Of a DNA stretch of 59,299 nucleotides, positions 1-8,551 are shown one piece after another. Where the stretch lies: assembly GCA_038236005.1 (NCBI GenBank), contig JBBSTI010000001.1, forward strand, positions 1-59,299, written 5' to 3'. The stretch is from CANKBT01 sp038236005. GTDB lineage: Bacteria > Actinomycetota > Actinomycetes > Mycobacteriales > SCTD01. The translations under genes were made by a program, and so were the position numbers. A model generated the notes under the pieces. The model had not been told where the DNA came from. It worked only from the letters and a program-made list of their open reading frames with translations, and made no database searches. The stretch's first letter is position 1. Every line of letters starts with the position of its first letter.

Positions 1-165
1 GACACGGTCGTCGCGACCGGGCTCGCGGACCTGGCCAGGGGACGGTCGCGCAGCGTGCCGGGGCTGACGTACAGGCTGGTCGTCGGCGCCACCCGGATCG
101 TCCCCCCGACCGCACAGGCCCGGGTGGTCAGCGCGCGGCGCTCCCGGATGCCCGCCCGCCGCTGA
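1..165 (+). CDS. C-terminal end of a short-chain dehydrogenase/reductase (partial)
   Basis: The window opens inside a reading frame in frame 1 that ends at the TGA at 163-165. The visible 54 residues include GLADLARGRSRSVPGLTYRL and a basic end (SARRSRMPARR). This looks like the tail of the SDR oxidoreductases common in actinobacteria, where a helix rich in small and basic residues closes the Rossmann domain. The catalytic Ser-Tyr-Lys and the nucleotide-binding Gly motif lie outside the window, so family assignment rests on the tail alone and the substrate is unknown. Confidence 0.55.
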   Translation, partial: DTVVATGLADLARGRSRSVPGLTYRLVVGATRIVPPTAQARVVSARRSRMPARR

Positions 166-238
166 CGCCCGCCCGCCCGCGCCCGCCCGCGCCCGCCCGC
201 CCGCGCCCGCGCCCGCCCCGCCCCGCCCCGCCCGCGCC
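166..238. repeat. GC-only low-complexity tract (CGCCC / GCCCGCC units)
   Basis: Immediately after the SDR stop codon, about 73 bases are almost entirely C and G, arranged as irregular iterations of CGCCC and GCCCGCC. It is non-coding by context, lying between a stop codon and the pyrE upstream palindrome. It may act as a transcription end or simply be a slippage-prone tract. Length differences between strains would be expected. Confidence 0.7.
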
Positions 239-293
239 GATCTTCCCCAAAGATGCGGCAGAACGCCCATCGGGCCCCCATCAGGGGAAGATC
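239..293. repeat. Inverted repeat GATCTTCCCC ... GGGGAAGATC upstream of pyrE
   Basis: Perfect 10-bp arms at 239-248 and 284-293 enclose 35 nt containing CGGCAGAACG. The same arm core (GATCTT/AAGATC) and a similar inner string recur after ftsH (16309-16468) and near 12308-12434, so this looks like one member of a dispersed intergenic palindrome family. It ends 29 bases before the chosen pyrE start and could also influence pyrE expression. Confidence 0.7.
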
Positions 294-322
294 GGCGACG
301 GTGGGTGGCTAGCGTGCGGAGC

Positions 323-853
323 ATGAGCGCCCGCGATGACCTGCTGACCCTGGTGAAGGCCCATGCGATCGTGCACGGGAAGGTGACGCTGTCGTCCGGT
401 CGCGAGGCCGACTACTACGTCGACCTGCGGCGGATCACGCTGTCCGGCGAGGCGGCCCCCCTGGTCGGTCGGGTGATGCGTGAGCTCACGGCCGACTGGG
501 ACTTCGACGCCGTCGGAGGGCTCACTCTGGGCGCCGACCCGATCGCGGCCGCCATGCTGCACGCGCCTGGCGACCGGCTCGATGCGTTCGTCGTACGCAA
601 GAGCGCGAAAGCCCACGGGCTGCAGCGCCGGGTCGAGGGACCCGACATCAACCGTCGCCGGGTGCTGGTCGTCGAGGACACCAGCACCACCGGTGCGAGC
701 CCGCTCGAGGCGCTGGAGGCCGTCCGTGCGGCCGGCGCCACCTGCGTCGGGGTCGCCACGATCGCCGACCGTGACACCGGTGCGCGCGAGAGGATCGAGG
801 CGGCCGGGGTGCCCTACCGGTTCGTCTACTCGCTGACCGACCTGGGCCTGTAG
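323..853 (+). CDS. pyrE: Orotate phosphoribosyltransferase
   Basis: Converts orotate and PRPP to orotidine 5'-monophosphate in de novo pyrimidine synthesis in the cytosol. The 176-residue product has the expected length and fold cues: an N-terminal LSSGREADYYVDLR stretch that binds orotate, the VGGLTLGADPIA segment, and the PRPP-loop motif VLVVEDTSTTGAS with the paired acidic residues. ATG at 323 is preferred because it begins the usual SARDDLL N-terminus; in-frame GTGs at 305 and 314 are possible. It stands alone, facing the DedA gene, with a palindromic repeat just upstream. Confidence 0.93.
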   Translation: MSARDDLLTLVKAHAIVHGKVTLSSGREADYYVDLRRITLSGEAAPLVGRVMRELTADWDFDAVGGLTLGADPIAAAMLHAPGDRLDAFVVRKSAKAHGLQRRVEGPDINRRRVLVVEDTSTTGASPLEALEAVRAAGATCVGVATIADRDTGARERIEAAGVPYRFVYSLTDLGL

Positions 854-879
854 CCCAGGCCTCGGTCCACAGCGAGGTC

Positions 880-1518
880 TCAGTCGACGCGGGGCGTGCC
901 GGCCCGGGTGCGACGGGCCCGTAGCAGCTCCACGGCGATCGGGACGACGGACAGCACCACGATCCCGATGATGATCACCTCGACGTTGTTCGCGACGAAG
1001 CTGATCTGGCCGAGGAAGTAGCCGAGCAGCAGGACGCCAACCCCCCACAGAGTGCCGCCGAGCACGTTGTAGGTCGTGAAGACCTTGCGGTTCATGCTCG
1101 ACACCCCGGCGATCACCGGGGTGAAGGTGCGCACGATCGGGACGAAGCGGGCCAGCACGATGGTGCGGGCGCCGTACTTCTCGAAGTAGCCGTAGGCGTT
1201 GTCCACGTATTCGCGGCGGAACAGCCGGGAGTCCGGCTTGTTGAAGATCCGTGGCCCGGCCGCAGCCCCGATCGAGTAGCCGACCTGGTCACCGATGATC
1301 GCCGCGATCGGGACGGTCACCAGGAACACCCAGAGCGGCACCGAGATGTCGCTGGCCGCGATCAGCACCCCGGCGGTGAACAGCAGCGAGTCGCCGGGCA
1401 AGAAAAAGCCCACCAGCAGGCCGGACTCGGCGAAGACCACGAGCAGGACGACGACGAGCCCCGCCTTGGCGATGCTGTCGGCCGAGATGGCATCGGGCAG
1501 GAGGGCAAGGGTGTCCAC
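880..1518 (-). CDS. DedA family membrane protein
   Basis: Member of the DedA/SNARE-associated family, inner-membrane proteins linked to lipid-carrier recycling and membrane homeostasis. The protein shows the characteristic FAESGLLVGFFLPGDSLLFTAG re-entrant segment, then GDQVGYSIGAAAGPRIF and the conserved RFVPIVRTFTPVIAG motif with its two arginines, followed by C-terminal membrane helices. The GTG at 1518 (VDTLALLPDA) gives about 212 residues, the usual size. The longer frame back to 1578 would overlap the divergent flavoprotein gene at 1559. The exact substrate cannot be told from sequence. Confidence 0.88.
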   Translation of the reverse strand: MDTLALLPDAISADSIAKAGLVVVLLVVFAESGLLVGFFLPGDSLLFTAGVLIAASDISVPLWVFLVTVPIAAIIGDQVGYSIGAAAGPRIFNKPDSRLFRREYVDNAYGYFEKYGARTIVLARFVPIVRTFTPVIAGVSSMNRKVFTTYNVLGGTLWGVGVLLLGYFLGQISFVANNVEVIIIGIVVLSVVPIAVELLRARRTRAGTPRVD

Positions 1519-1558
1519 ACCCCAGACGCTACCGAGGCCAGCATGAGAGGTTGCTGAG

Positions 1559-2947
1559 ATGGAGCGACTGGTGGTCATCGGTGGGGACGCGGCGGGGATG
1601 AGCGCGGCGGCGCAGGCACGCCGCCGACGGGGCGAGGACGACCTGGAGATCGTCTGCTTCGAGAAGGGACGGGCGACGTCCTACAGCGCGTGCGGCATCC
1701 CCTACTGGATCTCCGGGATCGTCGACAGCGAGCAGGACCTGATCGCCCGCACCCCTGACGAGCACCGGGCCCGCGGCCTGGACGTGCGGATGTGCACGGA
1801 GGTGACCGATATCGACCTCGAGCGTCGCGAGGTGTCTTGGGCCAGCGCTGACGAGACCGGGGCGAGGGGCGAGAGCACCGGGACGTTGAGCTGGGACCAT
1901 CTCGTCTACGCGACCGGCTCAGTGCCGGTGCGCCCGTCGGTCCCAGGGATCGATGCGCCCGGGGTGTTCGGGGTGCAGACCCTGGACGACGGGGTGGCGC
2001 TGCGGGCTGCGCTGGACGGGGCCCGTCGGGTCGTGGTGGTCGGCGGCGGCTACATCGGGCTGGAGATCGCCGAGGCCTGCCAGGTCCGCGGGCTCGAGGT
2101 CGCCGTGATCGACCGCGCCGAGACGCCGATCGGCACGGTCGACCCGGACGTGGGCGCGTTCATGGCCGACGCCGTACGCAGGCTGGGGATCGAGCTGATC
2201 CTGTCCGACGGCGCGGCCGAGATCACCACCGGTGGGGACGGCCGGGCGGACGGGGTGGTGACGACGAGCGGCCGCCGGCTCGAGGCGGACGTCGTCGTCC
2301 TCGGGCTCGGCGTGCGGCCGAACGTGGTGCTGGCCGAGCGGGCGGGCATCCCGCTCGGCCCCTCGGGCGGGATCGCGGTCGACAACCGGATGCGCACGAA
2401 GGTGCCGGGGGTGTGGGCGGCGGGCGACTGTGTCGAGAGCGTCCACCGGCTGTCCCGGCAGCGCGTCGTGGTGGCGCTCGGCACGCACGCCAACAAGCAG
2501 GGCCGGGTGGTCGGGATCAATCTCGGCGGCGGCTACGCGACGTTCGCGGGGGTGATCGGGACCGCGGCGACGAAGGTCTGCACGCTGGAGGTGGCGCGCA
2601 CCGGGCTGTCGTCGCAGGAGGCCGAGGCGGCCGGGTTCGGGTTCGTCACCGCGGTGGTGGATTCCACGACGACGGCGGGTTATATGCCGGGCGCCGAGCC
2701 GATCCGGCTGAAGATGCTCGCGGAACGCCGGTCCGGCCGGTTGCTCGGCGCCCAGATCGTCGGGCAGCACGGGTCGGCGAAGCGGATCGACGCGCTCGCG
2801 ATCGCGATCTGGAACGAGATGACCGCGAGTGAGGTGCTCGGGCTGGACCTGTCGTACGCCCCGCCGTTCTCCCCGGTCTGGGACCCGGTGCTGATCGCGG
2901 CGCGCAAGGCCCAGGAGGCCGTCGAGGCTGACCTCGACGTCTCCTAG
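1559..2947 (+). CDS. FAD-dependent pyridine nucleotide-disulfide oxidoreductase (CoA-disulfide reductase / NADH oxidase type)
   Basis: A 462-residue flavoprotein of the class with a single redox cysteine. It has an N-terminal FAD dinucleotide fold (VVIGGDAAGMSAA), the active-site motif SYSACGIPYW with Cys45, a central NAD(P) site (VVVVGGGYIGLEIAE), the GVWAAGDC FAD-binding motif, and the C-terminal dimerisation domain. Relatives reduce CoA disulfide, polysulfide or oxygen. No rhodanese domain is fused at the C-terminus. In an organism whose main thiol is mycothiol, the physiological disulfide is uncertain. ATG at 1559 is well placed. It faces the wax ester synthase gene with an 11-bp gap between stops. 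Confidence 0.87.
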   Translation: MERLVVIGGDAAGMSAAAQARRRRGEDDLEIVCFEKGRATSYSACGIPYWISGIVDSEQDLIARTPDEHRARGLDVRMCTEVTDIDLERREVSWASADETGARGESTGTLSWDHLVYATGSVPVRPSVPGIDAPGVFGVQTLDDGVALRAALDGARRVVVVGGGYIGLEIAEACQVRGLEVAVIDRAETPIGTVDPDVGAFMADAVRRLGIELILSDGAAEITTGGDGRADGVVTTSGRRLEADVVVLGLGVRPNVVLAERAGIPLGPSGGIAVDNRMRTKVPGVWAAGDCVESVHRLSRQRVVVALGTHANKQGRVVGINLGGGYATFAGVIGTAATKVCTLEVARTGLSSQEAEAAGFGFVTAVVDSTTTAGYMPGAEPIRLKMLAERRSGRLLGAQIVGQHGSAKRIDALAIAIWNEMTASEVLGLDLSYAPPFSPVWDPVLIAARKAQEAVEADLDVS

Positions 2948-2958
2948 CCGGAACGGGC

Positions 2959-4335
2959 TCAGACGTTGGCGGCCTTGCGCAGGTCGGCCAGCCCGGTGAG
3001 GATCCCGGTCGACAGGATGTCCAGGTCGGGGTTGCTGTCCAGGTCGCCGGTGACCCCGAAGTTGAGCGTGTCGAGGTAGGAGAAGATGGCCACCCCGATC
3101 CGGATGTGGCCGGCCAGCGGGACGTACGGGAAAGCCTCCAGCATCCGGCGGCCCCCTGCGTAGAGCTGGATCCGTGGACCGGGCACGTTCGTCGTGACCG
3201 TGTTGAGGTTGCGCTGCGGGAAGCGCGCAGCGAGCCGGGTGCCGGCCGACAGCAGGGCCGGCGGGGCGAACCCGGCCAGCGAGGTCAGCGTCTCGCCCGC
3301 GACGGCCTGGTTCGACTCCTTGAGGTGCTTGAGCTGCGCGGTGATGGCGTGCAGGCGCTCCACCGGGTCGTCCAGGCTGACCGGCAGCTCGGCGAACATC
3401 CCGGAGACCCGGTTGTCGGGCGTGCCGCGGTCGGACTCCTTGCGCACCGAGACCGGCACGAGGCTGCGGACCGTGCGCTCGACGTCCTCGCCGCGGCTGA
3501 TCAGCAGCTCACGGAAGCCGTTCGTGATCGCGGCGAGCACCACGTCGTTGAGCGTGCCGCCGAGCACGGACCGGATCGCCTTGACGTCGCTGACCTGCCC
3601 GCGGGCCCAGGTGTAGCGGCGGTGCGGACCGATCGGTCCGTTCAGCGAGGACGGTTCCTTGGGCCGGGCGAGCGACGCCAGCGCCGTCATCCCGCGGGTG
3701 TTGCTGGCGATGTCCTTGACGAGCCGACGCGGTCGGGTGATCAGCGACCGGGCGCTGCGGACCGCCTCGTAGGGGTTGGTGATCCGCTCGGCGATCGCGG
3801 CGCCGAGGAACTCCGGTCCCGACAGCTCGGGCGCCGGGCGCCACGGCGGCGGGTTGTCGCGGGCAGGCTCGGGCTCGCTGTCCAGGATGACGGCCAGCAG
3901 GTCGGTGCCCGACACCCCGTCGACCATCGCGTGGTGGCTCTTGCAGATCAGGGCCCAGTGACCCTCCTCGAGCCCCTCGACGACCCAGATCTCCCAGAGC
4001 GGCTTCGTGCGGTCGAGCGTCTGGCTCATGATTCGGCCGACCAGGTTGCGCAGCTGGACGTCGCGTCCCGGCACCGGCAGCGCGGTGTGGCGTACGTGGT
4101 AGTCGAGATTGAAGTGCGTGTCGTCCACCCACACCGGACGGCCCAGCTCGAAGGGGACGAAGCGCACCCGCTGGCGGTAGCGCGGCACGAGCGGCAGCTT
4201 GCTGGCGACCATCCGCAGGATCTCGGCGTGCTCTGGCGGGGGACCCTCGAAGATCGCCGTGGAGGCGATGTGCATCGGCGAGCTGCCGTCCTCGATGTGG
4301 AGGAACGAGGCGTCGAGCGGGCTGAGACGGTCCAT
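2959..4335 (-). CDS. Wax ester synthase / diacylglycerol acyltransferase (WS/DGAT)
   Basis: Bifunctional acyltransferase that moves acyl groups from acyl-CoA to long-chain alcohols or diacylglycerol, making storage lipid. The catalytic HHxxxDG motif is seen as SHHAMVDGVSG near residue 134; the family N-terminus MDRLSPLDASFLHIE and the C-terminal NVPGP motif are also present. Start at 4335 is chosen because this ATG begins the conserved N-terminus and follows a GGAG 7-8 bases upstream; a further ATG at 4374 lacks support. Together with the desaturase and FadE5-like genes elsewhere in the window it suggests active neutral-lipid metabolism. Confidence 0.92.
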   Translation of the reverse strand: MDRLSPLDASFLHIEDGSSPMHIASTAIFEGPPPEHAEILRMVASKLPLVPRYRQRVRFVPFELGRPVWVDDTHFNLDYHVRHTALPVPGRDVQLRNLVGRIMSQTLDRTKPLWEIWVVEGLEEGHWALICKSHHAMVDGVSGTDLLAVILDSEPEPARDNPPPWRPAPELSGPEFLGAAIAERITNPYEAVRSARSLITRPRRLVKDIASNTRGMTALASLARPKEPSSLNGPIGPHRRYTWARGQVSDVKAIRSVLGGTLNDVVLAAITNGFRELLISRGEDVERTVRSLVPVSVRKESDRGTPDNRVSGMFAELPVSLDDPVERLHAITAQLKHLKESNQAVAGETLTSLAGFAPPALLSAGTRLAARFPQRNLNTVTTNVPGPRIQLYAGGRRMLEAFPYVPLAGHIRIGVAIFSYLDTLNFGVTGDLDSNPDLDILSTGILTGLADLRKAANV

Positions 4336-4430
4336 CAAGGGCTCCAGGGGTGCCGAGGCTGTGTCGGGGATCACTGATCAGGGATCACTGTGCCTCATGG
4401 ACCGGCGCCGTCAACCCCCCGAGGTCGGGC

Positions 4431-4862
4431 TCAGGCCGCGCGCAGCTGCTTCTTGACCCGGGCAAGCATCGCCGACAGGCCACGCAGCCGCAGCGGGCTG
4501 ACGGCGTCCGCGAGCCCGAGCGCGCTGTAGAAGTCTTCCGGCACCGCGAGAACCGTCTCGCGGGACTCGCCATCGAGCCCGTTGGCCAGGATCGACGCGA
4601 AGCCCCGTGTGGTCGGGGCCTCGGGCGGGGCCTGGAAGAAGAGCCTGACCGAGGAGAGGTTCGAGACGTCGACGGTCAGGAACAACGGGGTCTGACACTC
4701 GGCCACCTGCTCCATGTCCGCCTGCTCCATCCCCTCCGGCAGGTCGGGCAGCTCGTCGGACAGCTCGAGGAGCAGGGCCAGCTTGTCCTTGCCCTCGACC
4801 GAGGCGAAGTCCTCCACGATCTCGGCCAGCCTCGGCGGCAGCCTCGGGCCCGGCTCGGTCAC
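4431..4862 (-). CDS. SufE family sulfur acceptor
   Basis: SufE-like proteins take persulfide sulfur from a cysteine desulfurase. The 143-residue product has the family signature: PRLAEIVEDF at the start, then EGKDKLALLLELSDELPDLP, the conserved AECQTPLFL with the acceptor cysteine, and GFASIL. GTG at 4862 overlaps the TGA of the upstream sulfurtransferase gene (GTGA), so the two are probably translationally coupled. The sseA-sufE pairing is common in actinobacteria and suggests the two proteins work together in sulfane-sulfur transfer. Confidence 0.88.
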   Translation of the reverse strand: MTEPGPRLPPRLAEIVEDFASVEGKDKLALLLELSDELPDLPEGMEQADMEQVAECQTPLFLTVDVSNLSSVRLFFQAPPEAPTTRGFASILANGLDGESRETVLAVPEDFYSALGLADAVSPLRLRGLSAMLARVKKQLRAA

Positions 4863-5752
4863 AGCGTCCCGGGCTCGGTACCCGTCGCGATCGGCACCCG
4901 CACCGCGTTGCCCCACTCGGTCCACGAACCGTCGTAGTTCTTGACGCTGCGATGGCCGAGCAGGTGCGTGAGCACGAACCAGGTGTGGCTGGACCGTTCG
5001 CCGATCCGGCAGTAGGCGATCACGTCCTCCTCGGGCACCAGGCCGGCCTCGCCGTGGTAGATCGCTGCCAGCTCGTCGCGACCCTTGAACCGCCCGTCCT
5101 CGGCGGCGGCGCGGGCCCACGGGACAGAAGCGGCCGTCGGGATGTGCCCGCCCCGGAGCGCCCCCTCCTCGGGGTAGTCGGGCATGTGTGTGCGCTCCCC
5201 GGTGTATTCGGCGGGGCTCCGGACGTCGATGAGCGGCACCTTGCCGATCCGGTCCTGAACCTCGTCCTTGTAGGCCCGGATCGCGCTGTCGTCGCGCTCG
5301 ACGACCGGGTAGTCGCTCGGCGTCACCGGGGTGACGTCACGGGTCAGCTCACGTCCCTCAGCCTGCCAGGCCGTCCGGCCACCGTCGAGCAGCCGCACGT
5401 CCTCGTGACCGAACAGCGTGAACACCCACAGTGCGTACGCCGCCCACCAGTTGCTCTTGTCGCCGTAGACCACGATCGTGGTGTCCCGGCTGATGCCCTT
5501 GCTGCTCATCAGCGCTGCAAAGCCCGCACCGTCGACATAGTCGCGGGTCACCGCGTCGTTGAGCTCGGTGTGCCAGTCCACCTTTACCGAACCGGGTACG
5601 TGCCCGCTGTCATACAGCAGCACGTCCTCGTCGCTCTCGACGACGACCAGGCCGTCGTCGCCGAGGTGCTCAGCCAGCCAGGCGGTGCTCACCAGGCGAT
5701 CGGGGTGGGCGTACGCAGAAAAGTCCTGGTTCGGGTCAGCGTCGACCGGCAT
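4859..5752 (-). CDS. sseA: Two-domain rhodanese (thiosulfate/3-mercaptopyruvate sulfurtransferase), copy 1
   Basis: A 297-residue tandem rhodanese with an inactive N-terminal domain and an active C-terminal domain carrying CRIGERSSHTWFVL (catalytic Cys near residue 248). The CRIGERS loop is typical of thiosulfate sulfurtransferases (CysA/SseA of mycobacteria). ATG at 5752 is preceded by GGAGGA at good spacing; the longer frame further upstream is spurious because it runs through a palindrome. It is the first gene of a two-gene operon with sufE. A paralogue lies at 53574-54407. Confidence 0.92.
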   Translation of the reverse strand: MPVDADPNQDFSAYAHPDRLVSTAWLAEHLGDDGLVVVESDEDVLLYDSGHVPGSVKVDWHTELNDAVTRDYVDGAGFAALMSSKGISRDTTIVVYGDKSNWWAAYALWVFTLFGHEDVRLLDGGRTAWQAEGRELTRDVTPVTPSDYPVVERDDSAIRAYKDEVQDRIGKVPLIDVRSPAEYTGERTHMPDYPEEGALRGGHIPTAASVPWARAAAEDGRFKGRDELAAIYHGEAGLVPEEDVIAYCRIGERSSHTWFVLTHLLGHRSVKNYDGSWTEWGNAVRVPIATGTEPGTL

Positions 5753-5833
5753 GCGGTGTCCTCCAGTAGATCTCTCGCGGATGTCTTCACCGTGCCATGC
5801 CCCACCGACAGTCCCGCACGCCCGACTTCCCGC

Positions 5834-5893
5834 GTGATCATGGCCGTCTGCACCATCGATGTCCGTCTTGGGGGTGCAGACGGCCATGATCAC
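5834..5893. repeat. Perfect 21-bp inverted repeat between divergent sseA and channel genes
   Basis: Arms 5834-5854 and 5873-5893 are exact reverse complements over 21 bp (GTGATCATGGCCG... / ...CGGCCATGATCAC) with an 18-nt loop. It sits in the divergent promoter region. A weaker relative with the same outer bases GTGATCATG / CATGACCAC lies at 11187-11235. It could be a mobile intergenic palindrome or a regulator site; no U-tract argues against a classical terminator. Confidence 0.85.
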
Positions 5894-5927
5894 CGAGGAG
5901 CGCGCGGGGCGCTGGCAGGATCTGACC

Positions 5928-6638
5928 GTGAGAGACACCCGGCGACTGCGGTGGGAACGGGCGGCCGAGCTGCCCCTGACCGGGGCGGCGCTGGGGTTCC
6001 TCGTGGCGTACGCCATCCCGATCCTCCGGCCGGGCACGCCCGGGCCGTGGGCGCTGATCGTCACGCTGACCTGGGTGACGTTCGGGATCGACTACGCCGC
6101 AAGGCTCGGGCTGAGCCACGATCGCTGGACCTTCGTACGTACGCACCCGCTCGACCTGCTGGTCGTCGCGCTCCCCCTGCTCCGGCCGCTCCGGCTGCTG
6201 CGGCTGATCACCTTGCTCAGCGTGCTGAACCGCTATGCGGGCGGAGGGGCCCTGCGAGGCCGGGTGGTGCTCTACCTGGTCGGCTCGACCGTGCTGCTGC
6301 TGATCGTGGCCGGGCTCGCGGTGCTGGACGCCGAGCGTGGAGCGGTCGGCGGCAACATCGAGACGGCCGGCGACGCGTTCTGGTGGGCCATCACGACCAT
6401 GACGACCGTCGGGTATGGCGACCGATTCCCCGTCACCGGGATCGGCCGGCTGGTCGGGGCCGGGCTGATGGTCGCCGGGATCGCTGTTCTCGGGACCGTC
6501 ACGGCGACCCTGGCTTCCTACATCATCGACCGGGTCGGGGAGGACGACGCCGACGCGCAGACGGCCACCCGTGCTGACCTGCGGGCGCTGACCGAACAGG
6601 TCCAAGCCCTGCGCGCCGAGCTGACCGGCCGCGGCTGA
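5928..6638 (+). CDS. Voltage-gated-like potassium channel
   Basis: A 236-residue integral membrane protein with the potassium selectivity filter TTVGYGD near residues 157-163, preceded by a pore helix (DAFWWAITTM) and followed by the inner helix. Upstream helices include an arginine-spaced stretch (RPLRLLRLITLL) resembling a reduced S4 voltage sensor, so the layout is six helices plus pore. The C-terminal 30 residues (LRALTEQVQALRAELTG) look like a short coiled coil for tetramer assembly. GTG at 5928 follows AGGA; in-frame starts at 5859 and 5886 fall in the palindrome. Confidence 0.88.
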   Translation: MRDTRRLRWERAAELPLTGAALGFLVAYAIPILRPGTPGPWALIVTLTWVTFGIDYAARLGLSHDRWTFVRTHPLDLLVVALPLLRPLRLLRLITLLSVLNRYAGGGALRGRVVLYLVGSTVLLLIVAGLAVLDAERGAVGGNIETAGDAFWWAITTMTTVGYGDRFPVTGIGRLVGAGLMVAGIAVLGTVTATLASYIIDRVGEDDADAQTATRADLRALTEQVQALRAELTGRG

Positions 6639-6676
6639 CCGGCTCGGGCTGACCGGCGGACCGCCGGGCCCACGGT

Positions 6677-6759
6677 TCATCAGGGGTTCCCCCGATGAGC
6701 CGCCCGGCGTCAGGGGACGTTCTGATGGGGCTTGATCTCATCAGGGGATCCCCCGATGA
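6677..6759. repeat. 83-bp composite palindromic element, copy A
   Basis: Two near-identical 22-bp imperfect palindromes of the form TCATCAGGGG(A/T)TCCCCCGATGA stand at 6677-6698 and 6738-6759, starts 61 bp apart. A degraded third copy (CGTCAGGGGACGTTCTGATGG) lies midway. The same architecture with the same 61-bp offset is found in inverted orientation at 21470-21552. Just after it, TGACGGCACGTGGCGGGCGG is directly repeated at 6757-6776 and 6784-6803. The element lies between the convergent ends of the channel and SDR genes. Confidence 0.85.
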
Positions 6760-6811
6760 CGGCACGTGGCGGGCGGCCTCCGGTGACGGCACGTGGCGGG
6801 CGGGTGGTGGA

Positions 6812-7585
6812 TCAGATCGTCTGGACCGACCCCGAGTCGACGCGGTAGTTGCTGCCGTTGACGAAGCTGGCTCGTGCCGAGCACAGGAACGCGATCACCG
6901 AGGCGACCTCGTCAGCCTCGCCGCGCCGTTTCAGGGCCATGCCCGGCCGCTCCTCGTCCAGGAAGGTGGTGATGGCCTCCTCGACCGACGTGCCGTTCTG
7001 CTCGGCGCGCTTGCTCATCATCGCGTCGGTCATCGGCGAGGCGACAAAGGCCGGCGAGACCGCGTTCACGAGCACACCCTCGGCCGCGTACGTCTTGGAC
7101 AGGCCCTTCATCAGCGCCAGCACGCCGGCCTTGGCGGCGCAGTAGGGGATCTCGTCGGCGTACGGCTGCACGGCGTCCTCGCTGGCGAGCAGCACGATCC
7201 GTCCCCATCCTGCAGACCGCATCGGGTCCACGAAGGCGCGCACCACCCGGACCGGCACCATCAGGTCGGTCTCGAGCGTCTGCTGCCAGCCGGCGTCGTC
7301 GATCTCGTGGAACAGCCCCTGCGCCCCGGTGATCCCGGCGCAGTGCACCAGGATGTCCACGGCCCCGACCTGTTCGCGTAGCCGGGTCACGTCGGCGGGG
7401 TCGGTGAGGTTCGCGGCAACGCGTACGACGGCCGTCGGCAGATCCACCTTCTCGAGCGCGTCGGCGTCGAGGTCGGTGATGGCCACCCGTACGCCTTCGT
7501 CGTGCAGCAGGCGAGCGGTGGCGAGACCGATGCCGGAGTCGGCGCCGGTGACGAGGGCGGTTCGGCCGGAGATGCCGAGGTCCAT
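6812..7585 (-). CDS. Short-chain dehydrogenase/reductase
   Basis: A 257-residue classical SDR with the NAD(P) motif TGADSGIG near residue 14, the CAG motif (LVHCAGITG), the catalytic YCAAK, and the usual VNAVSPAFV segment; the C-terminus FVNGSNYRVDSGSVQTI closes the fold. Asp after the second strand (ITDLDAD) suggests NAD(H) preference. The substrate is not recognisable. ATG at 7585. It is followed on the opposite strand by the composite repeat, and the EamA gene lies upstream in the same direction about 60 bp away. Confidence 0.88.
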   Translation of the reverse strand: MDLGISGRTALVTGADSGIGLATARLLHDEGVRVAITDLDADALEKVDLPTAVVRVAANLTDPADVTRLREQVGAVDILVHCAGITGAQGLFHEIDDAGWQQTLETDLMVPVRVVRAFVDPMRSAGWGRIVLLASEDAVQPYADEIPYCAAKAGVLALMKGLSKTYAAEGVLVNAVSPAFVASPMTDAMMSKRAEQNGTSVEEAITTFLDEERPGMALKRRGEADEVASVIAFLCSARASFVNGSNYRVDSGSVQTI

Positions 7586-7645
7586 GAGGGGTCCGATCGC
7601 AGGAGGGGGCTGGGCGGCTGTTCCCCGCCCTGCCCCGATCGCACC

Positions 7646-8506
7646 TCAGCCGTCGACGGGCCGGTCGGCGGGTGCGGGGCGTGCCCGGCCGAGGACCATC
7701 CCGGCCACCACGAAGGCGCCGGCGAGCAGCAGACGGCTCGAGATCGTCTCGTCGAGCAGCAGGACGGCGCCGCCCGCGGTCAGGATCGGGATCAGCAGCT
7801 GCACCGAGCCTGCGGCGGTGCCCGAGAGCGTTCGCTGGCAGGCGTACCAGGCGATGTAGCCGAACGCTGTCGTCCCGGCGCCGAGCGCCACCGCCCACAG
7901 CACGCCCGACCAGGTCAGGGGCAGCCCGGTGGCGACACCGATCGCACCCGGTCCGGCGAGGACCGCGGCCAGCAGCACGAAGTGCCCGGTCGTCGCCCGT
8001 CGCGGATCGCCCTGGCGGCCCGCGGCTGTGTAGAGGCCCCAGGCCGCGCCGGACCCGGCGAGGAGCAGGACGCCCTGCAGCGAGACGTCGGCGCTGTCGG
8101 CCGAGGCGAGGACCCCGATCCCGACCAGCGAGACCCCTGCACCGAGGGCACGTCGGCGGGGCACGGCGACGGCGCGGACGACGTCGTTCCCGACCAGGGT
8201 GAGCAGCACGGTGGCGTAGAAGACGAACGTCCCGGGGGCTGCGCCCAGCGCGCGGAACCCGTACGCGTTGCCGACCCCGTAGACGCCGAGCCACAGCGCA
8301 GGCATCAGGTTGGCCCGTCCCACCGCCGGTCGTTCGTGCCTGGCCAGGGTGAGGGTCACCAGCGCGACCGCACCGGCCACGAAACGGATCACGGTGAGCA
8401 GGCCCGCGTCCAGGAGACCGTCGCCGACGACATGGCGCGTGATCAACGAGTTCGCCGTGAAGCAGATCAGCACGAACGGCAGGAGCGCCGACAGTCTTCC
8501 GCTCAC
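7646..8506 (-). CDS. EamA/DMT family transporter
   Basis: A hydrophobic protein of about 286 residues with ten predicted membrane helices in two EamA halves, the layout of drug/metabolite exporters (RhaT/YdcZ-like). Conserved features include the GAAWGLYTAAGR junction and the second half around YIAWYACQRTLSGTAAGSVQ. GTG at 8506 (VSGRLSALLPF) is the best start; the longer upstream frame runs antisense into the adjacent dehydrogenase gene. The solute is unknown. It is divergent from the 8552 gene with a 45-bp gap that must hold both promoters. Confidence 0.85.
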   Translation of the reverse strand: MSGRLSALLPFVLICFTANSLITRHVVGDGLLDAGLLTVIRFVAGAVALVTLTLARHERPAVGRANLMPALWLGVYGVGNAYGFRALGAAPGTFVFYATVLLTLVGNDVVRAVAVPRRRALGAGVSLVGIGVLASADSADVSLQGVLLLAGSGAAWGLYTAAGRQGDPRRATTGHFVLLAAVLAGPGAIGVATGLPLTWSGVLWAVALGAGTTAFGYIAWYACQRTLSGTAAGSVQLLIPILTAGGAVLLLDETISSRLLLAGAFVVAGMVLGRARPAPADRPVDG

Positions 8507-8551
8507 GGTGAGGACGCTACGGTCACGATCCCCCAACACAGGAGCTGAACC

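Noticed and set aside
4859..6064. Longer 401-residue version of sseA copy 1
   Set aside because: The extension runs through the 21-bp palindrome, while ATG 5752 has a strong Shine-Dalgarno and the family N-terminus.
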